Made by a program: the position numbers and the translations under genes
Notes under the pieces: generated by a model
What the model saw: the letters and a program-made list of their open reading frames with translations, nothing else
The model's database searches: none
What the model was told of the DNA's origin: nothing
Origin: Streptococcus oralis
GTDB taxonomy: Bacteria; Bacillota; Bacilli; Lactobacillales; Streptococcaceae
Length of the DNA stretch: 7,381 bases
Assembly: GCA_937930605.1 (NCBI GenBank)
Contig: CALHBZ010000328.1
Span: forward strand, 1-7,381
Direction: 5' to 3'
Shown here: positions 1 to 6,056 of the stretch, one piece after another
Numbering within the stretch: the first letter of the stretch is position 1
How the letters are laid out: each line of letters begins with the position of its first letter

Positions 1-29
1 ATTTCTTCAATGACTTGCTTGTCAACCAT
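1..29 (-). CDS. dnaG: DNA primase DnaG, N-terminal fragment (gene continues beyond the window)
   Basis: Only the first nine codons and part of a tenth are present, read leftwards from the ATG at 29-27 (MVDKQVIEE). This matches the start of streptococcal DnaG as I remember it, just ahead of the zinc-binding domain. Primase makes the RNA primers for lagging-strand synthesis at the replication fork. The call also rests on the promoter and strong ribosome binding site upstream, and on gene order: in pneumococci dnaG (then rpoD) follows this transporter operon. No catalytic residue is visible, so the identification depends on nine residues plus context. Confidence 0.82.
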
Positions 30-37
30 ACACAATA

Positions 38-42
38 CCTCC
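38..42 (-). promoter_or_regulatory. Ribosome binding site of dnaG
   Basis: The minus strand reads GGAGG followed by an 8-nt spacer and the ATG at 29. This near-perfect Shine-Dalgarno match at ideal spacing fixes the dnaG start even though almost none of the gene is in the window. Confidence 0.85.
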
Positions 43-67
43 ATCTTATCATAGTTTCACGTTAACT

Positions 68-96
68 AGTATAGCTTATTTCTGAAAAAAAGTAAA
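68..96 (-). promoter_or_regulatory. Predicted sigma-A promoter of dnaG
   Basis: A -35-like TTTACT (96-91, 4 of 6 matches to TTGACA) and a -10 TATACT (73-68, 5 of 6 matches) are separated by exactly 17 nt. A start point near position 61 would give a leader of about 30 nt to the dnaG ATG. It lies just after the terminator of the transporter operon, so dnaG can be transcribed independently. It is predicted from sequence only. Confidence 0.65.
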
Positions 97-155
97 CCAT
101 TTCATACACTTTCCGTAATTCTCTTTGCCTTATTTTTCTTGATAGAAAGGGAAGA

Positions 156-193
156 TAAAAAACTCAGAAACACTTCCATGCTTCTAAGTTTTT
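156..193 (-). terminator. Intrinsic terminator of the trpXYZ operon
   Basis: On the minus strand, positions 193-179 pair with 172-158 in a 15-bp stem with two G-U pairs and a 6-nt loop (178-173). It ends in a run of six T (162-157), partly inside the stem. The opposite strand also ends in a T-run, so it could work in both directions. A second, AT-only hairpin (8-bp arms 198-205 and 211-218, 5-nt loop) sits between it and the trpZ stop codon and may add to termination or protect the mRNA 3' end. Confidence 0.85.
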
Positions 194-224
194 CTTTACT
201 ATTTTTTATGAAAATAGTGAACAT

Positions 225-983
225 CTACTCAAATAATTGATAGTAGTCTGAGATTTCCATCTTAGCTTTTTCTTCTTTATTGAGGTCTTGGATGATACGA
301 CCTTCCTTCATGACAATCAGACGATTTCCATACTTTAGTGCGTCCTCCATATGGTGGGTAATCATTAAGGCTGTCAGATGATCTTTGCTGACAAATTCAT
401 CTGTTAACTCCATCAATGCAACACTGGTCTTTGGGTCGAGAGCTGCTGTGTGTTCATCCAACAGGAGCAACTCTGGTCGCTTCAATGTTGCCATCAAGAG
501 ACTTAAGGCCTGACGTTGACCTCCTGAAAGAAACTCGATCGGAGTGTCCAGATGTTTTTCAAGCCCATTTCCAACTTTTTCAATAGTAGCCTGAAACTCA
601 TCCCTATAGCTTGATAACCTTCTAGGCAGGAGTCCTCTCTTCTCACCACGAAACTTGGCGATCAAGAGATTTTCCGCTACCGTCATACGGGGAGCTGTTC
701 CCATTTTAGGATCCTGAAAGACGCGGGACAAGTACTTAGCCCTCTTTTCAGGTGAAAAATGCGTCACGTCCTCGCCCATGATGCGGATACTTCCACTCGT
801 TAGAGGGAGGGTTCCTGCGATTGTATTAAAAAGAGTTGATTTACCAGCTCCATTTCCACCTAGGATGGTAATGAAATCATGTTCAAAAATTTCCAGAGAA
901 ACATCATTTAGAATGATTTTTTCCTCGTCAAAGCCATTCGTGATGACTTTGGTAGCATTTTTTAATTCTACAATTGCTGTCAT
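225..983 (-). CDS. trpZ: Tryptophan ABC transporter, ATP-binding protein TrpZ
   Basis: A 252-residue cytoplasmic ATPase that powers the TrpXYZ importer. All ABC motifs are present in order: Walker A GGNGAGKST (42-50), Q-loop Q90, signature LSGGQ (152-156), Walker B LLLLDE (172-177), D-loop ALD (181-183) and switch histidine H210. It belongs to the ATPase family that partners LivH-like permeases. The start codon overlaps the trpY stop as ATGA (983-980), which suggests translational coupling; an AAGGAG lies 13 nt upstream, a rather long spacing. It contains no Trp. The ABC ATPase call is certain. The tryptophan substrate is inferred from the operon's tRNA-Trp T-box and from the family, which comparative T-box studies named TrpXYZ. 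It ends 31 nt before the operon terminator. Confidence 0.93.
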   Translation of the reverse strand: MTAIVELKNATKVITNGFDEEKIILNDVSLEIFEHDFITILGGNGAGKSTLFNTIAGTLPLTSGSIRIMGEDVTHFSPEKRAKYLSRVFQDPKMGTAPRMTVAENLLIAKFRGEKRGLLPRRLSSYRDEFQATIEKVGNGLEKHLDTPIEFLSGGQRQALSLLMATLKRPELLLLDEHTAALDPKTSVALMELTDEFVSKDHLTALMITHHMEDALKYGNRLIVMKEGRIIQDLNKEEKAKMEISDYYQLFE

Positions 984-1846
984 TTGCTAAACTTGACTCC
1001 TTTCAGGTATTTGCTTTTAAAGGTAGGAATCATAAGGCAAACTGCCAAAATTAAGGCGCTGTACAAACGAAGATAACTTGTGTTAAACCCAAGAGCAATC
1101 ACTCCCCAAACGAGGAACTGATAAGCAATAGACCCTACGACGATGGTCATGAGTCGCTCTGCCAGGGTCAAACTCTTGAACAAAACCTCACCAATAATCA
1201 AGCTAGCAAGCCCTACGACAATCACGCCTATTCCTCGTGAAACATCCGCGTATCCTTCTTGTTGAGCAATTAAGGCTCCTGCAAGCGCGATGATCCCATT
1301 TGAAAGAACCAAGCCCATGAGTTCCATGCGTCCCGTATGAATCCCAAAACTACGCGCCATATCTGGATTATCACCTGTAGCGATGTAGGCTTGACCTAGT
1401 TTAGTATCAAGGAAAAAGAGCATGAGACCAATAACAAGGGCAACAAAGATAAATCCAGTCAGGAGTTGATTGAGGTCCGAATCGAAAGGCAAGACATCCT
1501 GAATTTGCTTGGTTCCAAGAAGACCCAGATTGGCACGCCCCATAATCATGAGCATGATGGAATGGCAAGAAGTCATAACCAAAATCCCTGATAAGAGAGT
1601 TGGTATTTTACCTTTGGTGTATAAAAGACCCGTTGCCATACCAGCTAGGCAGCCCGCTCCTACTGCAGCCAAGGTCGCTAAAAATGGATTGACTCCCTGT
1701 GTTATCAAGGTTACAGCTACTGCTCCCCCTAGAGGAAAAGAGCCCTCAGTCGTCATATCCGGGAAATTCAAAATTCGAAAGGTCATAAAGATTCCCAAAC
1801 CTAAAATCGCCCACACCATTCCCTGAGAAATAATGGATACTATCAT
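980..1846 (-). CDS. trpY: Tryptophan ABC transporter, permease TrpY
   Basis: A 288-residue hydrophobic protein with about eight or nine predicted membrane segments (roughly 5-25, 38-50, 54-76, 84-105, 128-147, 173-195, 205-222, 230-252 and 260-276). It resembles the branched-chain amino acid/ribose permease family (BPD_transp_2). The stretch GDNPDMARSFGIHTGRMEL (158-176) is the typical cytoplasmic loop of that family, which contacts the ATPase. TrpY should form the membrane channel, probably as a homodimer, for substrate delivered by TrpX and energised by TrpZ. The ribosome binding site is poor (GUGAAAG just before the ATG at 1846), unlike those of trpX and dnaG, so translation may be weak. 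It lies 65 nt after trpX, with a hairpin in the gap, and overlaps trpZ by four bases. Only two Trp residues. Permease identity is firm; substrate is inferred as for the operon. Confidence 0.91.
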   Translation of the reverse strand: MIVSIISQGMVWAILGLGIFMTFRILNFPDMTTEGSFPLGGAVAVTLITQGVNPFLATLAAVGAGCLAGMATGLLYTKGKIPTLLSGILVMTSCHSIMLMIMGRANLGLLGTKQIQDVLPFDSDLNQLLTGFIFVALVIGLMLFFLDTKLGQAYIATGDNPDMARSFGIHTGRMELMGLVLSNGIIALAGALIAQQEGYADVSRGIGVIVVGLASLIIGEVLFKSLTLAERLMTIVVGSIAYQFLVWGVIALGFNTSYLRLYSALILAVCLMIPTFKSKYLKGVKFSK

Positions 1847-1873
1847 AATCTTTCACTCATTTCTTTCTTTAGT

Positions 1874-1904
1874 AAAAATGGGAGGAGATGTCCCCAACTC
1901 CTCC
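1874..1904 (-). terminator. Intercistronic hairpin between trpX and trpY, possible partial terminator
   Basis: On the minus strand GGAGGAG (1904-1898) pairs perfectly with CTCCTCC (1887-1881) around a 10-nt loop. Two nucleotides later comes a run of five T (1878-1874). It fills most of the trpX-trpY gap and resembles a weak intrinsic terminator. Such a hairpin could lower trpY/trpZ relative to trpX, or shield the trpX mRNA from 3' exonucleases, giving an excess of binding protein. The structure is seen in the sequence; its effect is inferred. Confidence 0.6.
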
Positions 1905-1911
1905 TTTATCT

Positions 1912-2907
1912 TTATTCAATCACTTGTCCTGCTGCTTTTAGAACGGACTCAGGAATGGTGATACCAAGTTCCTGCGCTAGTTTTTTGTTAATCACTGACT
2001 TACCAGTTGAAAAGACATTAACTGGCGTATCAGCTGGTTTTTCACCTTTCAAAACTTTGGCAATCATTTTACCAGTAGCCACTCCAAGATCGTGTTGGTC
2101 AACTACTACAGATGCTAATCCACCTGCTTCTACCATAGCAGTGGCACTTGGGTAGATTGGCTTTTTAGCTGTTTGGTTACTTGAAACAACTGTTGAGAAT
2201 GCTGATGCGATGGTGTTGTCAATTGGAACCCAGATCGCATCGACCTTGCTTGTCATAACATTGACTGTTGAAGCAATTTCATTGGTTGATGGAACGGCAA
2301 ATGTTTCGACTGTCAAACCTGCTTTTTCAGCATAAGCCTTGAATTCTTCTACCTGTGTTTTTGAGTTATCTTCGCTACTTGAGTAAAGAGCTCCGATTGT
2401 TTTGACATTTGGTGTGAGAGTTTTTATCAACTCTACTTGCTGTTCAGCTGGGTTATGATCTGACACCCCTGTGATGTTGCCACCTGGTTTTTTCAAATCT
2501 TTGACCAAGTTAGCACCGATTGGGTCTGTAATAGCAGCCATGATAACAGGTAGGTCTTTTGTAGCACTAGCAAGTCCTTGAGCCGCTGGAGTCGCAATCC
2601 CAACAACAACGTCATTTCCATTTGCTACTAACTGTTTACTCATGGTTGCAACCTTGCTCTGATCCCCTTCAGAGTTCATAAAGTCGATTTTCACTTGGTC
2701 ACCTTTATAGCCTTCTTCAGCTAGTCCATCTTGAATCCCTTGATAAATCAAGTCCAAGGATGGGTGACTAACAAATTGAAGGACACCAACCTTGGCTGTT
2801 TTGTTGTCTGTTTCTTTTTTTGCACCCTGCTTTGTCAAGCTAGAATAAACCAAGCTAGCTCCAATCAAAGCTACTAGTGCCACAATAATTCCGATTAAAC
2901 GCTTCAT
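1912..2907 (-). CDS. trpX: Tryptophan ABC transporter, substrate-binding protein TrpX
   Basis: A 331-residue extracytoplasmic binding protein of the ABC_sub_bind (PF04392-like) type, with a two-lobe periplasmic-binding fold. Residues 4-22 form a hydrophobic N-terminal segment after MKR, so it is exported or anchored. Typical landmarks are GVLQFVSHPSLDLIYQGIQDGL (41-62, shown in part), ATPAAQ (105-110), ITDPIGANLV (126-135), PGGNITGVSD (141-150) and IWVPIDN (225-231). The protein has no cysteine, so there is no lipobox, unusual for a Gram-positive binding protein. The ATG at 2907 has AAGGAG at 2921-2916 with an 8-nt spacer. It is the first transporter gene after the tRNA-Trp T-box, which supports L-tryptophan as ligand; I recall the pneumococcal homologue being crystallised with L-Trp, but did not check. 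It has a single Trp (226). Confidence 0.93.
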   Translation of the reverse strand: MKRLIGIIVALVALIGASLVYSSLTKQGAKKETDNKTAKVGVLQFVSHPSLDLIYQGIQDGLAEEGYKGDQVKIDFMNSEGDQSKVATMSKQLVANGNDVVVGIATPAAQGLASATKDLPVIMAAITDPIGANLVKDLKKPGGNITGVSDHNPAEQQVELIKTLTPNVKTIGALYSSSEDNSKTQVEEFKAYAEKAGLTVETFAVPSTNEIASTVNVMTSKVDAIWVPIDNTIASAFSTVVSSNQTAKKPIYPSATAMVEAGGLASVVVDQHDLGVATGKMIAKVLKGEKPADTPVNVFSTGKSVINKKLAQELGITIPESVLKAAGQVIE

Positions 2908-2945
2908 TTTTATTTCTCCTTATTTCTTTTAAATTACTTTTTTAA

Positions 2946-2981
2946 TCACATCATCAAGCGACGCCATCGTTTAAGTTCCAT
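2946..2981 (-). CDS. Putative 11-residue leader peptide MELKRWRRLMM with one Trp codon
   Basis: A tiny ORF between the T-box terminator and trpX: ATG at 2981, TGA at 2948-2946, encoding MELKRWRRLMM. It has one of the strongest ribosome binding sites in the window, GGGAGG at 2994-2989 with a 7-nt spacer, and would be transcribed only when the T-box reads through. Codon 6 is UGG (2966-2964). It ends 38 nt before the trpX ATG. The peptide is strongly basic and too short for a domain. A Trp-containing leader ORF after a tRNA-Trp T-box recalls B. subtilis rtpA, where such an ORF couples translation to charged tRNA-Trp. Here there is only one Trp codon, so the analogy is tentative. It could instead enhance translation, stabilise mRNA, or be chance; the strong ribosome binding site argues against chance. 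Confidence 0.55.
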   Translation of the reverse strand: MELKRWRRLMM

Positions 2982-2999
2982 AATCTTTCCTCCCTATAG

Positions 3000-3033
3000 A
3001 AAAAGTCCTCACACAAAAAACTTGTGTGAGGAC
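3000..3033 (-). terminator. Regulated terminator of the tRNA-Trp T-box leader
   Basis: A 12-bp perfect stem on the minus strand (3033-3022 pairing with 3016-3005) with a 5-nt loop GTTTT, followed by TTTTT (3004-3000). Its 5' arm contains CGT and CCTC, which the antiterminator also needs, so the two folds exclude each other. This is the off state when charged tRNA-Trp is plentiful. Confidence 0.95.
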
Positions 3034-3237
3034 GTCGATGCGCGGTGCCACCTCAATTATAGGGAAGATCCCTATCGCTCTTTCTCGCATTCACGAGTTG
3101 CACTGTAAGGTGTGCTCACCGAATTTTTATGATTTCAAATTCTTAATAACATTCAGCCCAATTTTCATCACTTTCATCTATCTGTTTCCACCAACCACAG
3201 ACTCTCTAAAAAACTTCAATGATTACTTTCTGAATGT
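3000..3237 (-). promoter_or_regulatory. T-box riboswitch leader, tRNA-Trp specific
   Basis: The minus strand carries all the main parts of a T-box. Stem I closes with ACATTCAG (3237-3230) pairing with CTGAATGT (3156-3149). A loop-E pair AGTA (3227-3224) and GAA (3166-3164) flanks the specifier loop, and TGG (3160-3158) sits in the specifier position. The apical part has AGAGAG (3207-3202) and GGTTGGTGG in a loop closed by CTGT/ACAG (3200-3197, 3185-3182). Small hairpins follow at 3120-3109 and 3097-3084, then a stem III-like hairpin at 3075-3059. The T-box motif AGGTGGCACCGCG (3053-3041) forms the antiterminator: TGAGG (3055-3051) with CCTCA (3031-3027), the 7-nt bulge TGGCACC, and GCG with CGT. 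UGGC fits the ACCA end plus G73 of tRNA-Trp. Uncharged tRNA-Trp should stabilise the antiterminator and switch on trpXYZ. Confidence 0.96.
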
Positions 3238-3241
3238 TTAA

Positions 3242-3269
3242 ATTATATCATTTTTCAATTACTTGTCAA
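3242..3269 (-). promoter_or_regulatory. Promoter of the trp transporter operon
   Basis: A perfect -35 TTGACA (3269-3264) and a perfect -10 TATAAT (3247-3242) with a 16-nt spacer, plus an extended -10 TG one base upstream of the hexamer. Transcription should start near 3237-3235, exactly at the base of T-box stem I. So strong a promoter fits a unit controlled by attenuation rather than initiation. Confidence 0.9.
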
Positions 3270-3298
3270 GACTATTTTTAGAATTTTTTAAACTATTC

Positions 3299-3328
3299 AA
3301 AAACTTCCCCTTGAAAAAGAGGAAGTTT
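3299..3328 (-). terminator. Intrinsic terminator after ppc
   Basis: On the minus strand AAACTTCCTC (3328-3319) pairs with GGGGAAGTTT (3310-3301), 10 bp with one G-U, followed by a T-run ending at 3299. It starts 9 nt after the ppc stop codon and ends only 30 nt before the -35 of the next promoter, cleanly separating ftsW-ppc from the trp transporter operon. Confidence 0.9.
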
Positions 3329-3336
3329 AGAAAAAA

Positions 3337-6033
3337 TCAACCTGAATTACGCAAACCTGTTGCAATTCCGTTAATGGTTGTATGAATCAATCTTTCTTCG
3401 TCTGCTGACAATTCACCACGGCGTTGACGTTTAATCAACTCCAACTGGATGTAGTTAAGGATATTAAAGTAAGGCATACGATAGTTTAGACTGTCTTTTA
3501 GGTAAGTATTTTCAGCCAAGAGTTCGTCATAACCTTCAATAGCTAAAATAACGTCCTTAGTCAATTGCCATTCATCTAAAATAGTGTAGTAGATAGCCTG
3601 CACTTCTTCATCTTCACAGAGCTTGGCATATTCAAAGGCAATGTTCATGTTAGACTTAGACAAGACCATGTCTACATTGGAAAGTAAAGATTGGAAGAAA
3701 GGCCAGTTTTGATACATATCACGAAGAAACTCGATATTTTTCGGATCTTGATCAATAAACTCTTTAAAGCTCGATCCTACACCGTACCATCCAGGGAACA
3801 TGACACGACTTTGTGACCATGAGAAGACCCAAGGGATAGCACGCAAACCGCCAATTTCAGTGATGGTCTTACGAGCTGCTGGACGCGAACCGATATTAAA
3901 GCTTGAAATAGCCTTGATTGGGCTTGATTCAAAGAAATAGTCATAGAAATGTTCATTTCCAAAGACCAAATCACGGTAGATATCGTAACTGCGATTCACT
4001 ACTTGGTCCATGATGGCTTCGTAGCGGTTTGACGTATTGGTATCACTCTTCTTCTTAGTAATCATACGGTTAATAGCTGCAGAAACCAGCATCTCAAGGT
4101 TATAATAGGCTGCGTCTTTGTTTCCGTATTTGTTTCCAATCACTTCTCCTTGCTCAGTCAAACGGATACGGTCCTTGATAGACTTGAGTGGTTGAGATGT
4201 AATGGCTTCATAAGTTGGGCCACCACCACGACCCACAGTACCACCACGACCATGGAAGAAAGTGACCTTAACGCCAAATTCGTCACCGATAGCAGTTAGT
4301 TGTTGCTGCGCCTTGTAAAGGGTCCAACATGAGGACAAGTAACCACCGTCCTTGTTACTATCAGAGTAACCGAGCATGATTTCCTGATAGTTATCTTTTG
4401 AAGCAATCCATTTTTTAGCTAAAGGAAGAGAGAAGTATTTTCTCATGGTTTCTTCCGAATGATCTAAGTCCTCGATAGTCTCAAACAGGGGAACAATTTG
4501 GACACGGGCTTTTTGGGCATCCACCAAGCCGACTTCTTTGAGCATGATTGCTAGCTCGAGCATATCGGATACACTTGTTGCGTGAGAAATGATGGTTTGA
4601 CGAATGACATTTTCACCCAGTTTATCCTTCAATTTACGAGCAGCCTTAAAGATAGACAACTCTTTCTCAAGAAGTTCTGACTTTTCAGCATGAGTTGCTG
4701 AAAGGATACGAGGGTCTTCTTCCAACTCTTTTAAGAGGAGAGCGCATTTTTCATCTTCAGAAAGGTCGCTATAATGGTCGTTAATACCAGCTGATGCTAG
4801 CAACTCTGCCACACAAGCTTCATGGACACTCGAATCTTGGCGCATGTCGATAGAGGCAAGATAGAAGCCAAAGATTTCAACTGCCTGCATCAACTCTACA
4901 AATTCTCCTGAAATCAGGTACTCACCTTTGTTCTCTAATAGAGAATCTCGGATAGCCAACAAGTCTTGATAGAATTCATCTGCGGTAGCATATCTAGGCT
5001 GAAGATCCTTGTCTTCAATCAAATAAGCCTTGGTTGCCTGCATCTTAGCTTGGATATCAAAGAGTGCACGACGATAGAGTTCTTTTTCACGGTAAATCGA
5101 GTTATCTTGTGACTTCAGCGCCATCTCACGAACCTTGTCACTAACATTTACAATACTGGTTGAAAGTGAAAATTCACGATAAAGATTATAAATCTTTTCA
5201 TCATAGTAGTTCATGATGACTTCGCACTGGGTCAAGGCTGATTTGTTGAGGGTTTCTGCCGTTACGAAAGGATTTCCATCACGGTCTCCTCCGATCCACA
5301 TCCCCATGGTTATCGGTTTTGGATGCTGGAGTTCGATACCTTGTTCCTTAGCTAGTTTCTTATACTCAGCTGTCAAACGAGGAACAGCATTCAAGAAAGA
5401 ACTTTGATAGTACTCCATCACGTTGGTGATTTCGTTGGTTACTTTCAATTTTTTCTCACGAATCATGTCGGTTTGCATGATAATTTCAATATAACGGCGG
5501 AGATCCGTGTGCCATTTTTCTTTGTTAATCAAGCCTAGTTTGACATCACGGTACTTACGCAAAAGAGTATGAATATGGTTGGTCAAGTCTAACATACTCT
5601 TGCGTTGTACTTGTGTTGGATGGGCAGTTAAGACAGGAACGACATTTAACTTTTCTAAAATTTCAGCTGCATTTTCTTTTTCAGCTACCATCTTAATGGT
5701 TGTAGATAATTTTCCTAGATAGTCTTGGTCAATATTATTTTGGTGATTAATCTCATAAGCCAAATCCACATCCTCAGAGATATTAATCAAAAGTGGAAGG
5801 ATAGAGAAATAGCGTGAAATGTAAATCATTTCTTCATTCGAAAGACTGGTCACCAATTTATTGAGTCCTTGATAGTCTTCGCTTGTAGACAAGTTCTTCA
5901 ACTGCATGATTTTATCAAAGGTCTCTGGGGCCAGCATATTTTTTGTGATATCTTCTAATAGCTCCGTCAAAATCAAGACTTCTTCTTGGACAACGGCTTT
6001 ATTGCTATAGTTTTCTAATTTTTGAAGTGACAT
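3337..6033 (-). CDS. ppc: Phosphoenolpyruvate carboxylase
   Basis: A full-length 898-residue cytosolic enzyme (E. coli 883) that converts PEP and bicarbonate to oxaloacetate. In streptococci, which lack a complete TCA cycle, this mainly supplies aspartate and related amino acids. Active-site motifs are intact: TAHPT with catalytic H138, GGDRDGNP (248-255), [10 protein letters not shown] (555-564, K561), [12 protein letters not shown] (593-604, with H594, R596, R602), GSRPAARK (715-722), [11 protein letters not shown] (731-741) and C-terminal RNSG. By my alignment to recalled E. coli numbering, the aspartate-inhibitor ligands (K773, R832, R587, N881) correspond to K793, R852, R602 and N896, so aspartate feedback is likely kept. 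The start at 6033 has AAAGGA a few bases upstream. It follows ftsW by 23 nt with no terminator and no evident promoter, so co-transcription is likely. Confidence 0.98.
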   Translation of the reverse strand: MSLQKLENYSNKAVVQEEVLILTELLEDITKNMLAPETFDKIMQLKNLSTSEDYQGLNKLVTSLSNEEMIYISRYFSILPLLINISEDVDLAYEINHQNNIDQDYLGKLSTTIKMVAEKENAAEILEKLNVVPVLTAHPTQVQRKSMLDLTNHIHTLLRKYRDVKLGLINKEKWHTDLRRYIEIIMQTDMIREKKLKVTNEITNVMEYYQSSFLNAVPRLTAEYKKLAKEQGIELQHPKPITMGMWIGGDRDGNPFVTAETLNKSALTQCEVIMNYYDEKIYNLYREFSLSTSIVNVSDKVREMALKSQDNSIYREKELYRRALFDIQAKMQATKAYLIEDKDLQPRYATADEFYQDLLAIRDSLLENKGEYLISGEFVELMQAVEIFGFYLASIDMRQDSSVHEACVAELLASAGINDHYSDLSEDEKCALLLKELEEDPRILSATHAEKSELLEKELSIFKAARKLKDKLGENVIRQTIISHATSVSDMLELAIMLKEVGLVDAQKARVQIVPLFETIEDLDHSEETMRKYFSLPLAKKWIASKDNYQEIMLGYSDSNKDGGYLSSCWTLYKAQQQLTAIGDEFGVKVTFFHGRGGTVGRGGGPTYEAITSQPLKSIKDRIRLTEQGEVIGNKYGNKDAAYYNLEMLVSAAINRMITKKKSDTNTSNRYEAIMDQVVNRSYDIYRDLVFGNEHFYDYFFESSPIKAISSFNIGSRPAARKTITEIGGLRAIPWVFSWSQSRVMFPGWYGVGSSFKEFIDQDPKNIEFLRDMYQNWPFFQSLLSNVDMVLSKSNMNIAFEYAKLCEDEEVQAIYYTILDEWQLTKDVILAIEGYDELLAENTYLKDSLNYRMPYFNILNYIQLELIKRQRRGELSADEERLIHTTINGIATGLRNSG

Positions 6034-6056
6034 AAACTTTCCTTTCCATACAATCT

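Noticed and set aside
778..990. Plus-strand open frame of 70 codons
   Set aside because: It is antisense to the Walker A end of trpZ and shows no independent coding evidence.
1509..1826. Plus-strand open frame of 105 codons
   Set aside because: It lies wholly inside trpY on the opposite strand; its proline- and arginine-rich product is typical of the complement of a membrane-protein gene.
1955..2155. Plus-strand open frame of 66 codons
   Set aside because: It is antisense to the C-terminal part of trpX, with no recognisable features.
2946..2981. Classical ribosome-mediated transcription attenuation by the leader peptide
   Set aside because: No terminator hairpin with a T-run lies between the leader ORF and trpX, so any effect of the ORF would have to be on translation or mRNA stability.
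3026..3241. Plus-strand open frame of 71 codons over the T-box leader
   Set aside because: It is the antisense of a fully explained T-box RNA, including the terminator and stem I, and has no credible ribosome binding site or recognisable protein.
3777..3974. Minus-strand open frame of 65 codons inside ppc
   Set aside because: It is an out-of-frame shadow of the PEPC reading frame over a strongly conserved catalytic region.
5213..5407. Plus-strand open frame of 64 codons
   Set aside because: It is antisense to ppc near the GGDRDGNP motif, with no support of its own.
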